Shown here in pieces: positions 32,403-42,668 of a stretch of DNA of 64,000 bases. The notes under the pieces were generated by a model. The model was given only the letters and a program-made list of their open reading frames with translations, was not told where the DNA came from and did not search any database. The stretch is from Gammaproteobacteria bacterium. Its GTDB lineage: Bacteria; Pseudomonadota; Gammaproteobacteria; Natronospirales; REEB76. Positions within the stretch are counted from its first letter, which is position 1; the number at the start of each line of letters is the position of its first letter. The stretch lies in NCBI GenBank assembly GCA_035279405.1, contig DATEHU010000026.1, positions 124,001 to 188,000 of the forward strand, in the 5' to 3' direction. The position numbers and the translations under genes were made by a program.

Positions 32403-34122
32403 GCATCGCATACCGGCGGCCGACGTGTCCCTGCCGGATACGCTGCATCCGCTGCTGCGGCGCATTTACGCGGCGCGCGGAGCGCTGACGGCGGCGGATC
32501 TGGATCACGCGCTCAGCGCCCTGCACGATTTCCGCGGATTTCACGGCATGCACGCCGCGGTCGGGCTGCTGGCGGAGTGCCTGCAGCAGGACTTGAATAT
32601 ATTGATAGTCGGCGACTTCGATGCCGATGGCGCCACCAGTTCGGCGCTCGGAGTGCGCGCACTGCGCGCGCTCGGCGCCCGGCACGTGGATTACTTGGTG
32701 CCGAACCGTTTCGAGTACGGCTATGGCCTCACGCCTGAAATCGTGGCGCTTGCCGCCACGCGCAACCCGCAGTTGATTGTTACCGTGGATAACGGCATTT
32801 CCAGTCACGCGGGGGTGACGGCGGCGCGCGCGGCCGGCATGCGCGTTCTTGTGACCGATCATCACTTGCCCGGCGCAACCCTGCCGGACGCCGATGCGAT
32901 TCTCAATCCCAATCTCCCGGGCGACGGCTTTCCGAGCAAATGCCTGGCAGGCGTGGGCGTGACCTTCTATCTGCTGTTGGCATTGCGTGCGCACCTGCGC
33001 GAATCCGGCTGGTTCACGCAGCGCGCCATCCCGGAACCGAATCTCGCCGAATTTCTCGATATCGTGGCGCTCGGCACGGTCGCCGACCTCGTGCCGCTGG
33101 ATCACAACAACCGCGTGTTGGTGGCGCAGGGGCTGGCCCGCATCCGCGCCGGTCAGTGCGTGCCCGGAATCCAGGCCCTGCTGCGCAGCGCGCAGCGCGA
33201 ATTGGGGCAGGTCACGGCGGAGGACCTGGGATTCGCGGTGGCGCCGCGCTTGAATGCCGCCGGCCGGTTGACCGACATGTCCCTCGGCATCGAATGCCTG
33301 CTCGCGGACGACGCTTTGCGCGCAGGCGAACTCGCTGCGAGGCTCGATGCGCTCAATCGCGAGCGCCGCGCCATCGAAGCGCAGATGCGCGCGGAGGCGC
33401 TGCGCGCAATCGACCAGATGAGCCTGAATGCGGAGGATGCGACGCTGCCGTTCGGCCTGTGCCTGTTCAATACCGAGTGGCACCAAGGCGTGATCGGTCT
33501 GGTGGCCGCGCGCATCAAGGATCGCATGCACCGCCCGGTGATTGCCTTTGCGCGCGCCGAGGACGGCCAGCTCAAGGGTTCGGCGCGCTCCGTGGCGGGC
33601 GTGCACATCCGCGATGTACTGGAAGCGGTGGACACGCGTCATCCCGGACTGATTACGAAATTCGGCGGCCATGCTATGGCGGCCGGGCTCAGCCTCGCGG
33701 CGCAGCACTATGAGGAATTTGCGCGGGCCTTTGATGCCGAAGTGCGCGACTGGCTGAAGGCCGCCGACCTGGACGGCGTGCTGTACACCGATGGCGAGCT
33801 GGAGCCCGAATACCTGACGCTGGAATGCGCCACGCTGCTGCGCACAGCCGGGCCCTGGGGCCAGGCGTTTCCCGAGCCGAGTTTCGACAATGTGTTCCAG
33901 ATACTGGAGCGGCGCATCGTGGGCGACGGTCACGTGAAGCTCACGCTGGCGGAGCCGCGCAGTCATGCGCAGGTGGATGCCATCGCGTTCCATCCGGTAG
34001 GCGCGCAATTGCCAATGGACTGCCGGCAGGTACGCGTGGTTTACCGGCCGGACGTGAATGCCTGGCGCGGTGAAACCCGGCTGCAGTTGCTCGTGGAGCA
34101 CATCGAGCCTGTAGTACCATAG
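32383..34122 (+). CDS. recJ: Single-stranded-DNA-specific exonuclease RecJ
   Basis: 5'-3' ssDNA exonuclease for recombination, mismatch and base-excision repair. 579 residues, close to E. coli. DHH-family motifs: [12 protein letters not shown] (77-88, Asp78, Asp80, Asp82), VTVDNGIS, the DHH triad at 159-161 (VTDHHLPG), and [11 protein letters not shown]. The DHHA1 [10 protein letters not shown] motif and C-terminal OB fold follow. ATG 32383 is chosen for the typical HRI...P start; it overlaps the preceding gene by 20 bp. Confidence 0.96.
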   Translation: MTHRRIEHRIPAADVSLPDTLHPLLRRIYAARGALTAADLDHALSALHDFRGFHGMHAAVGLLAECLQQDLNILIVGDFDADGATSSALGVRALRALGARHVDYLVPNRFEYGYGLTPEIVALAATRNPQLIVTVDNGISSHAGVTAARAAGMRVLVTDHHLPGATLPDADAILNPNLPGDGFPSKCLAGVGVTFYLLLALRAHLRESGWFTQRAIPEPNLAEFLDIVALGTVADLVPLDHNNRVLVAQGLARIRAGQCVPGIQALLRSAQRELGQVTAEDLGFAVAPRLNAAGRLTDMSLGIECLLADDALRAGELAARLDALNRERRAIEAQMRAEALRAIDQMSLNAEDATLPFGLCLFNTEWHQGVIGLVAARIKDRMHRPVIAFARAEDGQLKGSARSVAGVHIRDVLEAVDTRHPGLITKFGGHAMAAGLSLAAQHYEEFARAFDAEVRDWLKAADLDGVLYTDGELEPEYLTLECATLLRTAGPWGQAFPEPSFDNVFQILERRIVGDGHVKLTLAEPRSHAQVDAIAFHPVGAQLPMDCRQVRVVYRPDVNAWRGETRLQLLVEHIEPVVP

Positions 34123-34149
34123 CGCCCTTTGTTTGACCGGAATACCGCC

Positions 34150-35248
34150 GTGGAAGACATCAATCCCCTGCGCAACAAGATCACCGACCTCACGAGCCGC
34201 GTGCAGGCTCTCCGGGGGTATCTTTGACTACGACACCAAGCGCGAGCGCCTGCAGGAAGTAAGCCGGGAACTGGAAGATCCCGGAGTCTGGAACCAGCCG
34301 GCGCACGCCCAGGAACTGGGGCGCGAGCGAGCGCGCCTTGAGGAAACCGTGACCGGCCTCGACCGGCTGACGCGCGAGCTCGCGGATTCCGATGAGCTGC
34401 TGGGCTTGTTGGTCGAGGAGGGCGATGCGGCCTCCGCTGCAAGCCTGACGCGCGACGTGGAGCGTGTCGAGCAGCAGGTGGCGGACCTCGAGTTCCGCCG
34501 CATGTTCTCCGGCGAAATGGACGCGCACAACGCGTTCCTCGACATCCAGTCCGGTTCCGGCGGCACCGAGGCCCAGGACTGGGCCAACATGCTGCTGCGC
34601 ATGTATCTGCGCTGGGGTGAACGCCGCGGTTTCAAGACCGAGCTCGTGGAAATCTCGGCCGGCGAGGTGGCGGGCATCAAAAGCGCCACGCTGCGTTTTG
34701 AGGGGCCGTATGCTTTCGGCTGGCTGCGCACCGAAGCCGGCGTGCACCGGCTGGTGCGCAAGTCACCGTTCGATTCCGGCAACCGCCGGCACACCTCGTT
34801 TGCGGCGGTGTTCGTGTCACCGGAAGTGGACGACGACATCGAGATCGATATCAACCCGGCGGACCTGAAGGTGGACACTTATCGGTCGAGCGGCGCGGGC
34901 GGCCAGCACGTCAACAAAACCGACTCTGCCATCCGCATCACGCACATTCCGACCGGCATCGTGGTGGCCTGCCAGAATGAGCGCTCGCAGCACAAGAACC
35001 GCTCCACCGCGATGAAACAGCTCAAGGCCAAACTTTACGAGCGGGAGATGCAGAAGCGCCGCGCTGACCAGCAAAAGCTCGAGGACAGCAAGGCGGACAT
35101 CGGCTGGGGCAGCCAGATCCGTTCCTACGTGCTGGACCAGTCGCGCATCAAGGATTTGCGCACCGGGGTGGAGAAAGGCGACACTCAGGCGGTGCTGGAC
35201 GGCGCTCTGGACGATTTCATCGAAGCGTCGTTGAAGCAGGGGCTTTAA
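34150..35248 (+). CDS. prfB: Peptide chain release factor 2 (programmed +1 frameshift)
   Basis: Terminates at UGA and UAA. It is encoded as join(34150..34224,34226..35248). Twenty-five codons from GTG 34150 end at an in-frame TGA (34225-34227). A +1 shift at CTT TGA C then gives a 365-residue protein, exactly the E. coli length. The peptidyl-tRNA hydrolysis motif GGQ ([16 protein letters not shown]) and the RF2 stop-codon motif SPF ([17 protein letters not shown]) are present. Autoregulation: scarce RF2 favours frameshifting. Lies between recJ and lysS, as in many gammaproteobacteria. Confidence 0.97.
34213..34227 (+). promoter_or_regulatory. prfB programmed frameshift site
   Basis: CGGGGGTATCTTTGA followed by C. 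The canonical site is AGGGGGTATCTTTGAC: an internal SD-like run three bases before the CTT slip codon, and TGA as the poor stop with a C after it. Here the first base is C, leaving GGGGG as the SD core. All other positions match. Confidence 0.95.
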
Positions 35249-35289
35249 GAAGTGAGGGGTGAGGGTGAATTGGATATCCAGGACGCAAA

Positions 35290-36771
35290 ATGAACGAACA
35301 ACAAGATGAAAATAATCTGATCCGGGAGCGGCGCGGGAAGCTCGCGAAACTGCGCGCCGACGGGCATGCGTTCCCCAACGATTTCAGGCGCGATGCGCTG
35401 GCCGAAGAACTGCATGCCGTGTACGGCAAGCATGGTCCCGAAGCGCTGGAGAAACAGGCGGTGCACGTCACCGTGGCCGGGCGCATGATGGCCAAGCGCG
35501 TCATGGGCAAAGCCAGCTTTGTCCATATCCAGGACGGGTCCGGCCGCATCCAGTTGTTTCTGCAAAAGGACGTGCTCGGTGACGCCTACGAGGCATTCAA
35601 AGGCTGGGACATCGGCGACATCCTGGGTGCGCAAGGCGTGCTGTTCAAGACCAAGACCGGCGAGTTGTCGCTGCGCGTGCAGCAACTGCGGCTGCTGACG
35701 AAATCGCTGCGGCCGCTGCCCGAGAAGTTTCACGGCCTCGCTGACACCGAGATCCGCTACCGCCAGCGCTATCTGGATCTGGTCATGAATCCGGAGTCCG
35801 CGCGCGTGTTCCAGACACGCACGCGTATCGTGCAGCACCTGCGCGATTTCATGAACGCACTCGGATTCGTGGAAGTGGAAACCCCGATGATGCAGCCGAT
35901 TCCGGGCGGCGCCGCCGCCCGGCCGTTTGTGACGCATCACAACGCGCTCGACATGGACCTGTACCTGCGCATCGCGCCGGAGCTGTACCTCAAGCGCCTG
36001 GTGGTGGGCGGTTTGGAGCGCGTGTTCGAGATCAACCGCAATTTCCGCAACGAAGGCGTGTCCACGCGCCACAATCCCGAATTCACCATGCTGGAGTTCT
36101 ATCAGGCCTACGCCAGCTACTCCGATCTCATGGATCTGACCGAGAACCTGATGCGCAGCCTGGCGCAGACCCTGGGTCATGGCACGCAGATCACCTACCA
36201 GGGCGCAACCCATGATTTCGGTCCCGCGTTCCGGCGCCTGCCGATCGAGCAGGCGATTGCCGAGGCCAATCACCTGGAGCGCACCCGGCTGCGCGAGCTG
36301 CCTTATCTGCGCGGAGTGTGCGAAAAACTCAGGCTGCCGGTGAAATCCGGCGACGGCGCGGGCAAACTGCAATTCTCGATTTTCGAGAAGACCGTGGAAC
36401 CCAGGCTCGCGCAGCCCACGTTCATCATTGATTATCCGCTGGAAGTCTCGCCGTTGTCGCGCCGCAAAGACGGCGATCCCTTCCTGGTGGATCGCTTCGA
36501 GTTCTACGTGGGCGGACGCGAAATCGCCAACGGTTTTTCCGAGTTGAACGATCCCGAAGATCAGGCTGAGCGTTTCCGCCAACAAGCCGGCCAGAAGGCC
36601 GCGGGCGATGAGGAAGCCATGTATTACGACGCCGATTACGTGCGTGCGCTGGAATACGGCATGCCGCCCGCGGCCGGCGAGGGCATCGGCGTAGACCGGC
36701 TGGTGATGCTGTTTACCGATTCGCCCTCGATCCGCGACGTGATCCTGTTCCCGCTGATGCGGCCGGAGTAG
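35290..36771 (+). CDS. lysS: Lysyl-tRNA synthetase (class II)
   Basis: 493 residues. An N-terminal OB anticodon-binding domain ([20 protein letters not shown] to about residue 150) precedes a class II catalytic core with motif 2 ([20 protein letters not shown]) and motif 3 ([14 protein letters not shown]). Ends LFPLMRPE, the normal C-terminus. ATG 35290 lies 41 bp after prfB. prfB-lysS is a widely conserved pair. Confidence 0.98.
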   Translation: MNEQQDENNLIRERRGKLAKLRADGHAFPNDFRRDALAEELHAVYGKHGPEALEKQAVHVTVAGRMMAKRVMGKASFVHIQDGSGRIQLFLQKDVLGDAYEAFKGWDIGDILGAQGVLFKTKTGELSLRVQQLRLLTKSLRPLPEKFHGLADTEIRYRQRYLDLVMNPESARVFQTRTRIVQHLRDFMNALGFVEVETPMMQPIPGGAAARPFVTHHNALDMDLYLRIAPELYLKRLVVGGLERVFEINRNFRNEGVSTRHNPEFTMLEFYQAYASYSDLMDLTENLMRSLAQTLGHGTQITYQGATHDFGPAFRRLPIEQAIAEANHLERTRLRELPYLRGVCEKLRLPVKSGDGAGKLQFSIFEKTVEPRLAQPTFIIDYPLEVSPLSRRKDGDPFLVDRFEFYVGGREIANGFSELNDPEDQAERFRQQAGQKAAGDEEAMYYDADYVRALEYGMPPAAGEGIGVDRLVMLFTDSPSIRDVILFPLMRPE

Positions 36772-36799
36772 GCGCGTCGGCGCGCCCAGGCAATACGTC

Positions 36800-38107
36800 G
36801 TGCAGCAGCGCAACGGCTTAGCCAGCGCACGGTTCAAACAGGCCGTCGAACTTCTGACCCTGCTGCTGCGCTTTGTGTATCCAGCCGATGCGGAGATCGG
36901 CCGCTATTTCCACGCGCGCCGCAAGATGGGTTCCACCGATCGCGGTTTCGCGGCGGAAACCGTTTACGGGTGTCTGCGTCGCAAGCGCGAGCTGGAAGCG
37001 CTGTACGAGCCCGTGCACCGGCCGGAAGCGGACGACGAGTGCGCGCGCTGGCTGGTTGCCACCTGGTTGTTGAAATATGGCGGCTGGAGTGCGCGTGCGC
37101 TAGCCGATGCCGGCTTCAATGAGGGCGCCGTGGCGTTGGTGGAGCGCATCCGCGCGCTGGACCTGTTCGAGTTTCCGCTGGAAGTGCGCGCCAACCTGCC
37201 GGACTGGATGGCCCACAAGCTGGTGGCGCAATTCGGTCCGGAACAAACCCTGCAGCTTGCCGATGCGCTCAACCAGCCCGCGCCCGTGGACCTGCGGGTC
37301 AATCTGCTCAAGATTACACGTGAAAATCTACAGGCCCAACTCAAGGACGAGGGCTTCGAACTTGCGCTCACACCGTATTCACCGCTGGGATTGCGGCGTG
37401 AACAACGTGCCGCCTTGTTCAATACACGCGCCTTTGGCATGGGGCTGTACGAAGTGCAGGATGAAGGCAGCCAGCTCGTGGGCCTGTTGGTGGAGGCCAA
37501 ACCCGGGGAAAAGATCGTGGACTTCTGCGCCGGTGCGGGCGGCAAGACGCTACAGCTTGCCGGCCAGATGCGCAATTCCGGCGTGGTGCAGGCTTTCGAT
37601 GTGTCGCGCAAACGCCTGGATCGTTTCCGGCCGCGCCTGAACCGCGCGGGCGTGGACAACGTGCAACGCCGCATGCTGCGCGACGAACACGATCCGGTGC
37701 TCAAGCCGTTCGCAGGCACGGCCGACGCAGTGCTGGTGGACGCGCCGTGTTCGGGAACCGGCACGCTCAGGCGCAACCCCGACGTCAAATGGAAGAACAT
37801 CGATCTTGCCGGGCTGCAGCGCACGCAGCGCAGCATTCTCGAGGCCGCATCCGCGCTGGTGAAACCCGGCGGCCGGCTGGTGTATGCGACCTGCAGTCTG
37901 CTGCATGATGAAAACGCCGCAGTCACCGCCGCGTTTCGGGCGGAGCATCCGGACTTCAGGCCGGAGCATGCGGGTGAGATTCTGATGCGACAGGGCGTCG
38001 CAATTCCGGATGCGGTGACCTCCGAGGGCGCCCTGCAGTTGTTGCCGCAGCGTCACGGGACGGATGGCTTTTACGCACTCGTCATGCGCCGCAATACGGA
38101 TGGCTAA
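36800..38107 (+). CDS. RsmB-like 16S rRNA m5C methyltransferase (NOL1/NOP2/Sun family)
   Basis: 435 residues. An N-terminal NusB-like helical region (about 1-150) precedes a SAM methyltransferase domain with [20 protein letters not shown] (motif I). The two catalytic cysteines are Cys317 in [15 protein letters not shown] and Cys365 in [11 protein letters not shown]. It may be RsmB itself (m5C967), but related family members exist and there is no fmt-def neighbour, so no symbol is given. GTG 36800 is 28 bp after lysS. Ends shortly before a small repeat element. Confidence 0.85.
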   Translation: MQQRNGLASARFKQAVELLTLLLRFVYPADAEIGRYFHARRKMGSTDRGFAAETVYGCLRRKRELEALYEPVHRPEADDECARWLVATWLLKYGGWSARALADAGFNEGAVALVERIRALDLFEFPLEVRANLPDWMAHKLVAQFGPEQTLQLADALNQPAPVDLRVNLLKITRENLQAQLKDEGFELALTPYSPLGLRREQRAALFNTRAFGMGLYEVQDEGSQLVGLLVEAKPGEKIVDFCAGAGGKTLQLAGQMRNSGVVQAFDVSRKRLDRFRPRLNRAGVDNVQRRMLRDEHDPVLKPFAGTADAVLVDAPCSGTGTLRRNPDVKWKNIDLAGLQRTQRSILEAASALVKPGGRLVYATCSLLHDENAAVTAAFRAEHPDFRPEHAGEILMRQGVAIPDAVTSEGALQLLPQRHGTDGFYALVMRRNTDG

Positions 38108-38124
38108 AGCAGGCCGGCCTGCCC

Positions 38125-38262
38125 TAAGAGCGTCTAACAAAATGTACGATGGTCATCATCCGGCACACGTTAAATCCCCCCGTACCCCCCTTTGCAAAGG
38201 GGGGGCCACGCTTTGCGCGCGGGAGGTTTTATCACGAATGGCCATTTTGTTATGGGCTCTAA
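38125..38262. mobile_element. Miniature inverted-repeat element of about 138 bp
   Basis: TAAGAGCGTCTAACAAAATG (38125-38144) and CATTTTGTTATGGGCTCTAA (38243-38262) are terminal inverted repeats matching at 16 of 20 positions. Inside is a perfect 20-bp palindrome CCCCCCTTTGCAAAGGGGGG (38185-38204), a dispersed text seen in many bacterial genomes. No ORF. The right end overlaps the ygfZ stop codon (TAG on the minus strand, 38259-38261). Confidence 0.65.
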
Positions 38263-39269
38263 GCGATCACTGTGACGGGTGAGCCCTGGATTTTCAACGG
38301 AGTTGCCGCGGATTCATCCTGCAGCACCAGCAGCATCTGCCACTTGCCACTCGCGTCGCGGGAGGCATCCGCAATTTCGCCCACCGGCTGATCGTGCGCC
38401 GCAGCGAAAACCGCCAATCCCGGCCGCAACGGTTCGGTCGAGCGGCAGCGGGCGCGATGCAGATGGCGTTTGACGGCGCCGCGATAATGCGCGCGCGCGA
38501 TGACTTCCTGACCCAGATAACAGCCCTTGTTGAAATGCACGGCGCCAAGCTCTTCGAGTCCCAGCATTTGCGCGACAAAATGCCCGGAGGTCTCGGGATG
38601 CACCGCGGGCTCGCCGGCCAATATGCGCAGCACGGTCCACACGTCGCTGCCCACGGGCCGGCCACCGCGCTCCAATATATTGGTCCACAGCGACTGCAGC
38701 TCTGGGCTGGGGCCGAGCACGAGGTAGCGTGGTGTTTTGCCGTGCAGTCGTGCGAGTCGCATGCCTTGGTGCTCCGTGACTGCATTGATTTCCGCCGGTG
38801 CGCTGAGCCCGCATGTGGTCAGCAAATCCGCGGCGTGCTCGCCCGTCAGGCCAAATTGGCAGAGGGTGTCGCTGGCATCCATGAGTCTGGCTTGGGCGCG
38901 CAGCACGTACATGGAGAGCCCCTTGAGTACGGTCGCGGCCAGTGCCTGGGGCAAAATCAGCAGCAGGCGGTCGTCGTACTCGAGCACGCGCAGCGTCGTG
39001 GTTACACGGCCCTTGACGTTGCTCCAGGAACTGAACTGGCTCAAGGCGGGCGTGAGCGCCAGCAGGTTGGTACTCAACTGGCCTTGCAGAAAGTTGCGGC
39101 CGTCCGCGCCCTCGACCGCGATCACCGCGTAATCGCCCGACAGGTCCGCGATCACCACGTCGCCCGCGGCCGCGCGTAGCCCGGCCGCGGCGTCGCCGTA
39201 ATGCAGCACGCGCTGCGCGTCGAAAACCGCGCCTTGTCGTTGCAGAAACGCTCGCCAGTCAGGGTGCAT
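38259..39269 (-). CDS. ygfZ: tRNA-modifying / Fe-S repair protein YgfZ
   Basis: Folate-binding protein of the GcvT family, needed for normal activity of several Fe-S enzymes such as MiaB. 336 residues. The diagnostic KGCYLGQE motif is at 248-255 with the key Cys250. A GcvT-like N-terminal part (VEGADGRNFLQGQLSTNL) is present. The last codons and TAG stop fall in the terminal repeat of the small element at 38125-38262, so the extreme C-terminus (SPVTVIA) may have been altered by the insertion. It is divergent from the sdh cluster; ygfZ beside sdhE/ygfX is a known gammaproteobacterial neighbourhood. Confidence 0.94.
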   Translation of the reverse strand: MHPDWRAFLQRQGAVFDAQRVLHYGDAAAGLRAAAGDVVIADLSGDYAVIAVEGADGRNFLQGQLSTNLLALTPALSQFSSWSNVKGRVTTTLRVLEYDDRLLLILPQALAATVLKGLSMYVLRAQARLMDASDTLCQFGLTGEHAADLLTTCGLSAPAEINAVTEHQGMRLARLHGKTPRYLVLGPSPELQSLWTNILERGGRPVGSDVWTVLRILAGEPAVHPETSGHFVAQMLGLEELGAVHFNKGCYLGQEVIARAHYRGAVKRHLHRARCRSTEPLRPGLAVFAAAHDQPVGEIADASRDASGKWQMLLVLQDESAATPLKIQGSPVTVIA

Positions 39270-39342
39270 GCATGTTCCGGTTGCGATTATCCATGATAAG
39301 TGGTGCGGGTCGCGCTGTCAGTGATGCGCAGCTTGGGTGTAA

Positions 39343-39537
<195 letters not shown>

Positions 39538-39578
39538 ATGCCCCCGGTGCGCTGCCCGATGCCGAGTGAGGTAAGGCC

Positions 39579-39968
39579 ATGACCGACACACGACCGCTGT
39601 CACCGCACGTTGGCGTTTACCGGTGGCAGATCACCATGACCATGTCGATCGCACACCGCATCACCGGAGTGTGGTTGGCGATCGGCACGCTGGCGCTGGT
39701 GTATTGGCTGGTGGCCGCCGGTACCGGGCCGGACAACTTCGCGACCGCGCACTGGTTTTTCGGTACCTGGATCGGCCAGATTCTCATGTGGTTGTGGACG
39801 TTCAGCCTGTTCTACCACCTGTGCAACGGCATCCGCCACCTGTTTTGGGACGCCGGGCAGGGATTCAAGATCCGGACCATCTACTTGAGCGGCTACAGCG
39901 TATGGGTGCTGGCCTGCATCCTGACGGCCCTGACCATCCTGTTTGCCTATCTCGGAGGCCGGCCATGA
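39579..39968 (+). CDS. sdhC: Succinate dehydrogenase cytochrome b556 subunit
   Basis: Membrane anchor and heme-binding subunit of complex II. 129 residues with three membrane helices (about 29-48, 66-88, 106-126). [26 protein letters not shown] and the heme region [17 protein letters not shown] (His80, His87) are typical. It overlaps sdhD by 4 bp (ATGA). Confidence 0.96.
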   Translation: MTDTRPLSPHVGVYRWQITMTMSIAHRITGVWLAIGTLALVYWLVAAGTGPDNFATAHWFFGTWIGQILMWLWTFSLFYHLCNGIRHLFWDAGQGFKIRTIYLSGYSVWVLACILTALTILFAYLGGRP

Positions 39969-40345
39969 GCTACCGCACACCGCTGGCGCGCGCGCGCGGG
40001 TTGGGCTCGGCCAAGGACGGCACCACGCACTGGGTCGTGCAACGCATCACGGCCGTGGCCCTCGTGCCGCTCAGCCTGTGGTTCGTGGTTTCAATACTCA
40101 TGCTCATGCATGCCGACTATGTTGCGGTCGTGAACTGGATGCATGCGCCGTGGAATGCCATTCTGCTGGTGCTGCTGGTGCTCACGATGTATTGGCACGC
40201 TTACCTGGGCCTGCAGGTGGTGGTCGAGGACTACGTGCATGTCGCGTGGGTGAAAGTGAGCGCCATCGTTTTGCTGCGCCTGCTGGCCGTGGTGTTGACC
40301 GCCATCGGCATTTTCGTGGTGCTACGTATCGCCTTTGGGGGTTGA
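39965..40345 (+). CDS. sdhD: Succinate dehydrogenase membrane anchor subunit
   Basis: 126 residues, three membrane helices. Starts [20 protein letters not shown], the conserved N-terminal amphipathic region, followed by [19 protein letters not shown] and the heme/quinone helix [19 protein letters not shown] with the conserved His. ATG 39965 overlaps the sdhC stop. Its own stop overlaps sdhA by one base. Confidence 0.95.
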   Translation: MSYRTPLARARGLGSAKDGTTHWVVQRITAVALVPLSLWFVVSILMLMHADYVAVVNWMHAPWNAILLVLLVLTMYWHAYLGLQVVVEDYVHVAWVKVSAIVLLRLLAVVLTAIGIFVVLRIAFGG

Positions 40346-42138
40346 TGAGCATGGCCGAAGCCTACAAGCTGGTGGATCACGTGTATGACGCGGTGGTGGT
40401 GGGAGCGGGCGGCGCGGGCTTGCGTGCCAGCGTGGGACTGGCGGAAGCCGGCCTGTCCACGGCCAACATCACCAAGGTCTATCCCACGCGCAGCCACACG
40501 GTGGCCGCGCAGGGCGGCATCGCCGCCACGCTCGGCAACATGGGCGAGGACGACTGGCGCTGGCACATGTATGACACCGTCAAGGGCGGAGATTACCTCG
40601 GCGACCAGGATGCCATCGAGTACATGACGCGCGAAGCGGTGTCCGCGGTGATTGAACTCGAACACTACGGCGTGCCGTTTTCGCGCACCGAGGAAGGCCG
40701 GATCTATCAGCGCCCGTTCGGCGGCATGACCACGCGTTTCGGCGAGGGCACCGCGCACCGCACCTGCGCCGCGGCCGACCGCACCGGTCACGCGATGTTG
40801 CACAGCCTGTATCAACAAAGCCTCAAGCATCACGTCGAGTTCTACTACGAATACTTCGCCATTGACCTGCTCATGGAGAATGGCGTCTGCCGTGGCGTGA
40901 TCGCCTGGGATCTGGCCACCGGTACCTTGCACCGCTTCCTCGCGCAGCAGACCATTCTGGCGACCGGCGGTTACGGACGTGCCTATTTTTCCTGCACCTC
41001 GGCGCATACCTGCACCGGCGACGGCAACGGCATGGTGTTGCGCGCGGGCCTGCCGCTCGAAGACATGGAGTTTGTGCAATTCCATCCCACCGGCATCTAT
41101 GGTGCCGGCTGTCTGATTACCGAGGGCGCGCGCGGCGAGGGCGGTTATCTCACCAACTCCAGCGGCGAACGCTTCATGGAGCGCTATGCGCCGCATGCCA
41201 AGGACCTGGCTTCGCGCGACGTAGTGTCGCGCGCCATCACCCTCGAAGTGCGCGAAGGTCGCGGCGTGGGTGAGGAAAAGGATCACGTGTTCCTGAATCT
41301 CATGCACCTCGGTCCCGATGTGCTGCACGCGCGCCTGCCGGGGATTTCGGAGACCGCGCGCATCTTTGCCGGCGTGGATGTCAGCAAGCAGCCGATTCCG
41401 GTACTGCCCACGGTGCACTACGACATGGGCGGAATCCCGACGAATTACCACGGCGAAGCCATGACCTTGAAGGACGGCAATCCGGATGCGGAAATTCCCG
41501 GGCTCATGGCGGTGGGCGAGGCGGCGTGCGTGTCGGTGCACGGTGCCAATCGCCTGGGCTCCAACTCGCTGCTGGATCTCGTGGTGTTCGGGCGTGCCGC
41601 AGCCAGGCGCTGTGCGGGAAAGGTCAAGCCGGGCGAAACTCCGCGCACCGCTCCGCAGGAAGCCAGCGACCGCATTCTGGAGCGCTTCGACAAATTGCGT
41701 CACGCCCAGGGTTCGGAACCCACGGCGGCTATCCGCCTGCGCATGCAGAAGGTGATGCAGTCCGATGCCGCGGTATTCCGGACCGCCCAAACCCTGGAGC
41801 AGGGCCGCAACAAACTCGCGGAGGTGGCGCAGTCCTTCGAGAAAGTGCGCGTCAGCGACCGTTCCCTGATCTGGAATTCCGACCTGGTGGAAACCCTGGA
41901 GCTCGCCAACCTGCTGGCCTGTGCCACGGTCACCATGGGCGGCGCCATCAATCGCACCGAAAGCCGCGGTGCACACGCGCGCGAGGATTTCCCCGAGCGC
42001 GACGACAAAAACTGGATGAAACACACACTCGCCTGGCTGGACGCCAAGGGCAAGGTGAAACTCGACTATCGCCCGGTGCACAGCTATACGCTCACCCGGG
42101 ACGTTGAAACTTTCCCGCCCAAGAAGCGGGTTTACTGA
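40345..42138 (+). CDS. sdhA: Succinate dehydrogenase flavoprotein subunit
   Basis: Oxidises succinate to fumarate with covalently bound FAD. 597 residues. Dinucleotide fold [15 protein letters not shown] (17-31), flavin-linked His51 in [30 protein letters not shown] in the active-site region, and the C-terminal [10 protein letters not shown]. Start is ATG 40345 or 40351 (MAEAYKL); GGGG upstream fits the latter slightly better. Intact to its stop at 42138. The expected sdhB does not follow. Confidence 0.97.
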   Translation: MSMAEAYKLVDHVYDAVVVGAGGAGLRASVGLAEAGLSTANITKVYPTRSHTVAAQGGIAATLGNMGEDDWRWHMYDTVKGGDYLGDQDAIEYMTREAVSAVIELEHYGVPFSRTEEGRIYQRPFGGMTTRFGEGTAHRTCAAADRTGHAMLHSLYQQSLKHHVEFYYEYFAIDLLMENGVCRGVIAWDLATGTLHRFLAQQTILATGGYGRAYFSCTSAHTCTGDGNGMVLRAGLPLEDMEFVQFHPTGIYGAGCLITEGARGEGGYLTNSSGERFMERYAPHAKDLASRDVVSRAITLEVREGRGVGEEKDHVFLNLMHLGPDVLHARLPGISETARIFAGVDVSKQPIPVLPTVHYDMGGIPTNYHGEAMTLKDGNPDAEIPGLMAVGEAACVSVHGANRLGSNSLLDLVVFGRAAARRCAGKVKPGETPRTAPQEASDRILERFDKLRHAQGSEPTAAIRLRMQKVMQSDAAVFRTAQTLEQGRNKLAEVAQSFEKVRVSDRSLIWNSDLVETLELANLLACATVTMGGAINRTESRGAHAREDFPERDDKNWMKHTLAWLDAKGKVKLDYRPVHSYTLTRDVETFPPKKRVY

Positions 42139-42283
42139 CGACGCTGTTGCATGGCGGGATGCGCCGTTGCCGGAAATTCGCGCGAGCCGCCGGGCTCAAC
42201 TCGGTAGCCGCTGGCAAGCGTCCGAGAATACCCAGAGCGTGCATAGAGCCAGTCGCCAACCCACCAGGGACGGGATATCACCC

Positions 42284-42433
42284 ATGAATGAAATCTCCCG
42301 CTTGCGCTGGCAGTGCCGACGGGGGCGAGCCGGAAAGAGAAATTCGTCCAGTGGACGAAATTCCCGGCGAGCGCCCGGACAGGGAAGTCCGGGCTGGCCA
42401 GCGCACCACGGACGGTCGCCTGCTCATGAATGA
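42284..42433 (+). pseudogene. Truncated duplicate of the sdhE 5' end
   Basis: MNEISRLRWQCRRGR from ATG 42284 repeats MNEYGRMRWQCRRGL of true sdhE at 42426. Both the coding start and the preceding CACCA-GGACGG text are shared, about 65 bp in all, offset 142 bp. After CRRG the copy loses similarity and reads Ser/Arg/Pro-rich filler until TGA 42431-42433, which overlaps the sdhE start. It lacks the SdhE core, so it is a remnant. A 49-residue peptide could still be made but no clear ribosome site is seen. Confidence 0.7.
42343..42393 (+). other. Two hairpins in the sdhA-sdhE gap
   Basis: TTCGTCC-agt-GGACGAA (42343-42359) and CCCGGAC-agggaa-GTCCGGG (42374-42393) are perfect 7-bp stems only 14 bp apart, just before sdhE. 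They could stabilise or punctuate the sdh transcript. No U tract follows either, so ordinary intrinsic termination is unlikely. Confidence 0.55.
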
Positions 42434-42668
42434 ATACGGGCGCATGCGCTGGCAGTGCCGGCGTGGCTTGAAAGAACTGGACGTGTTGCTGGAACGCTAT
42501 CTGCAGGAGCATTTCAGCACGGCACCGGCCGCGGAACAGCAGGCGTTCGCGGAATTGCTGTGTCTCCCGGATCCTTTGCTGTTGAGTTACATCATGGGCC
42601 GGGACCAGCCGGACAACCAGGAGCAACGCCGTGTCATCGCCAGCCTACGGCGAACCCCTCGAACTTGA
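42426..42668 (+). CDS. sdhE: SdhE, FAD assembly factor for SdhA
   Basis: 80-residue helical protein that promotes covalent flavinylation of SdhA. RMRWQCRRGLKELDVLLERY matches the conserved RGxxE surface (CRRGLKELD). FAELLCLPDPLLLSYIMGRD is the usual second half. Found next to the complex II genes and followed by ygfX with a 38-bp overlap (AGGAG at 42619-42623 serves ygfX). With SDHAF4 upstream, this operon carries two SdhA assembly factors. Confidence 0.94.
   Translation: MNEYGRMRWQCRRGLKELDVLLERYLQEHFSTAPAAEQQAFAELLCLPDPLLLSYIMGRDQPDNQEQRRVIASLRRTPRT

Noticed and set aside
38185-38204. C-run/G-run palindrome as a rho-independent terminator
   Set aside because: No U tract follows on either strand, and the text is a dispersed repeat inside a larger inverted-repeat element.
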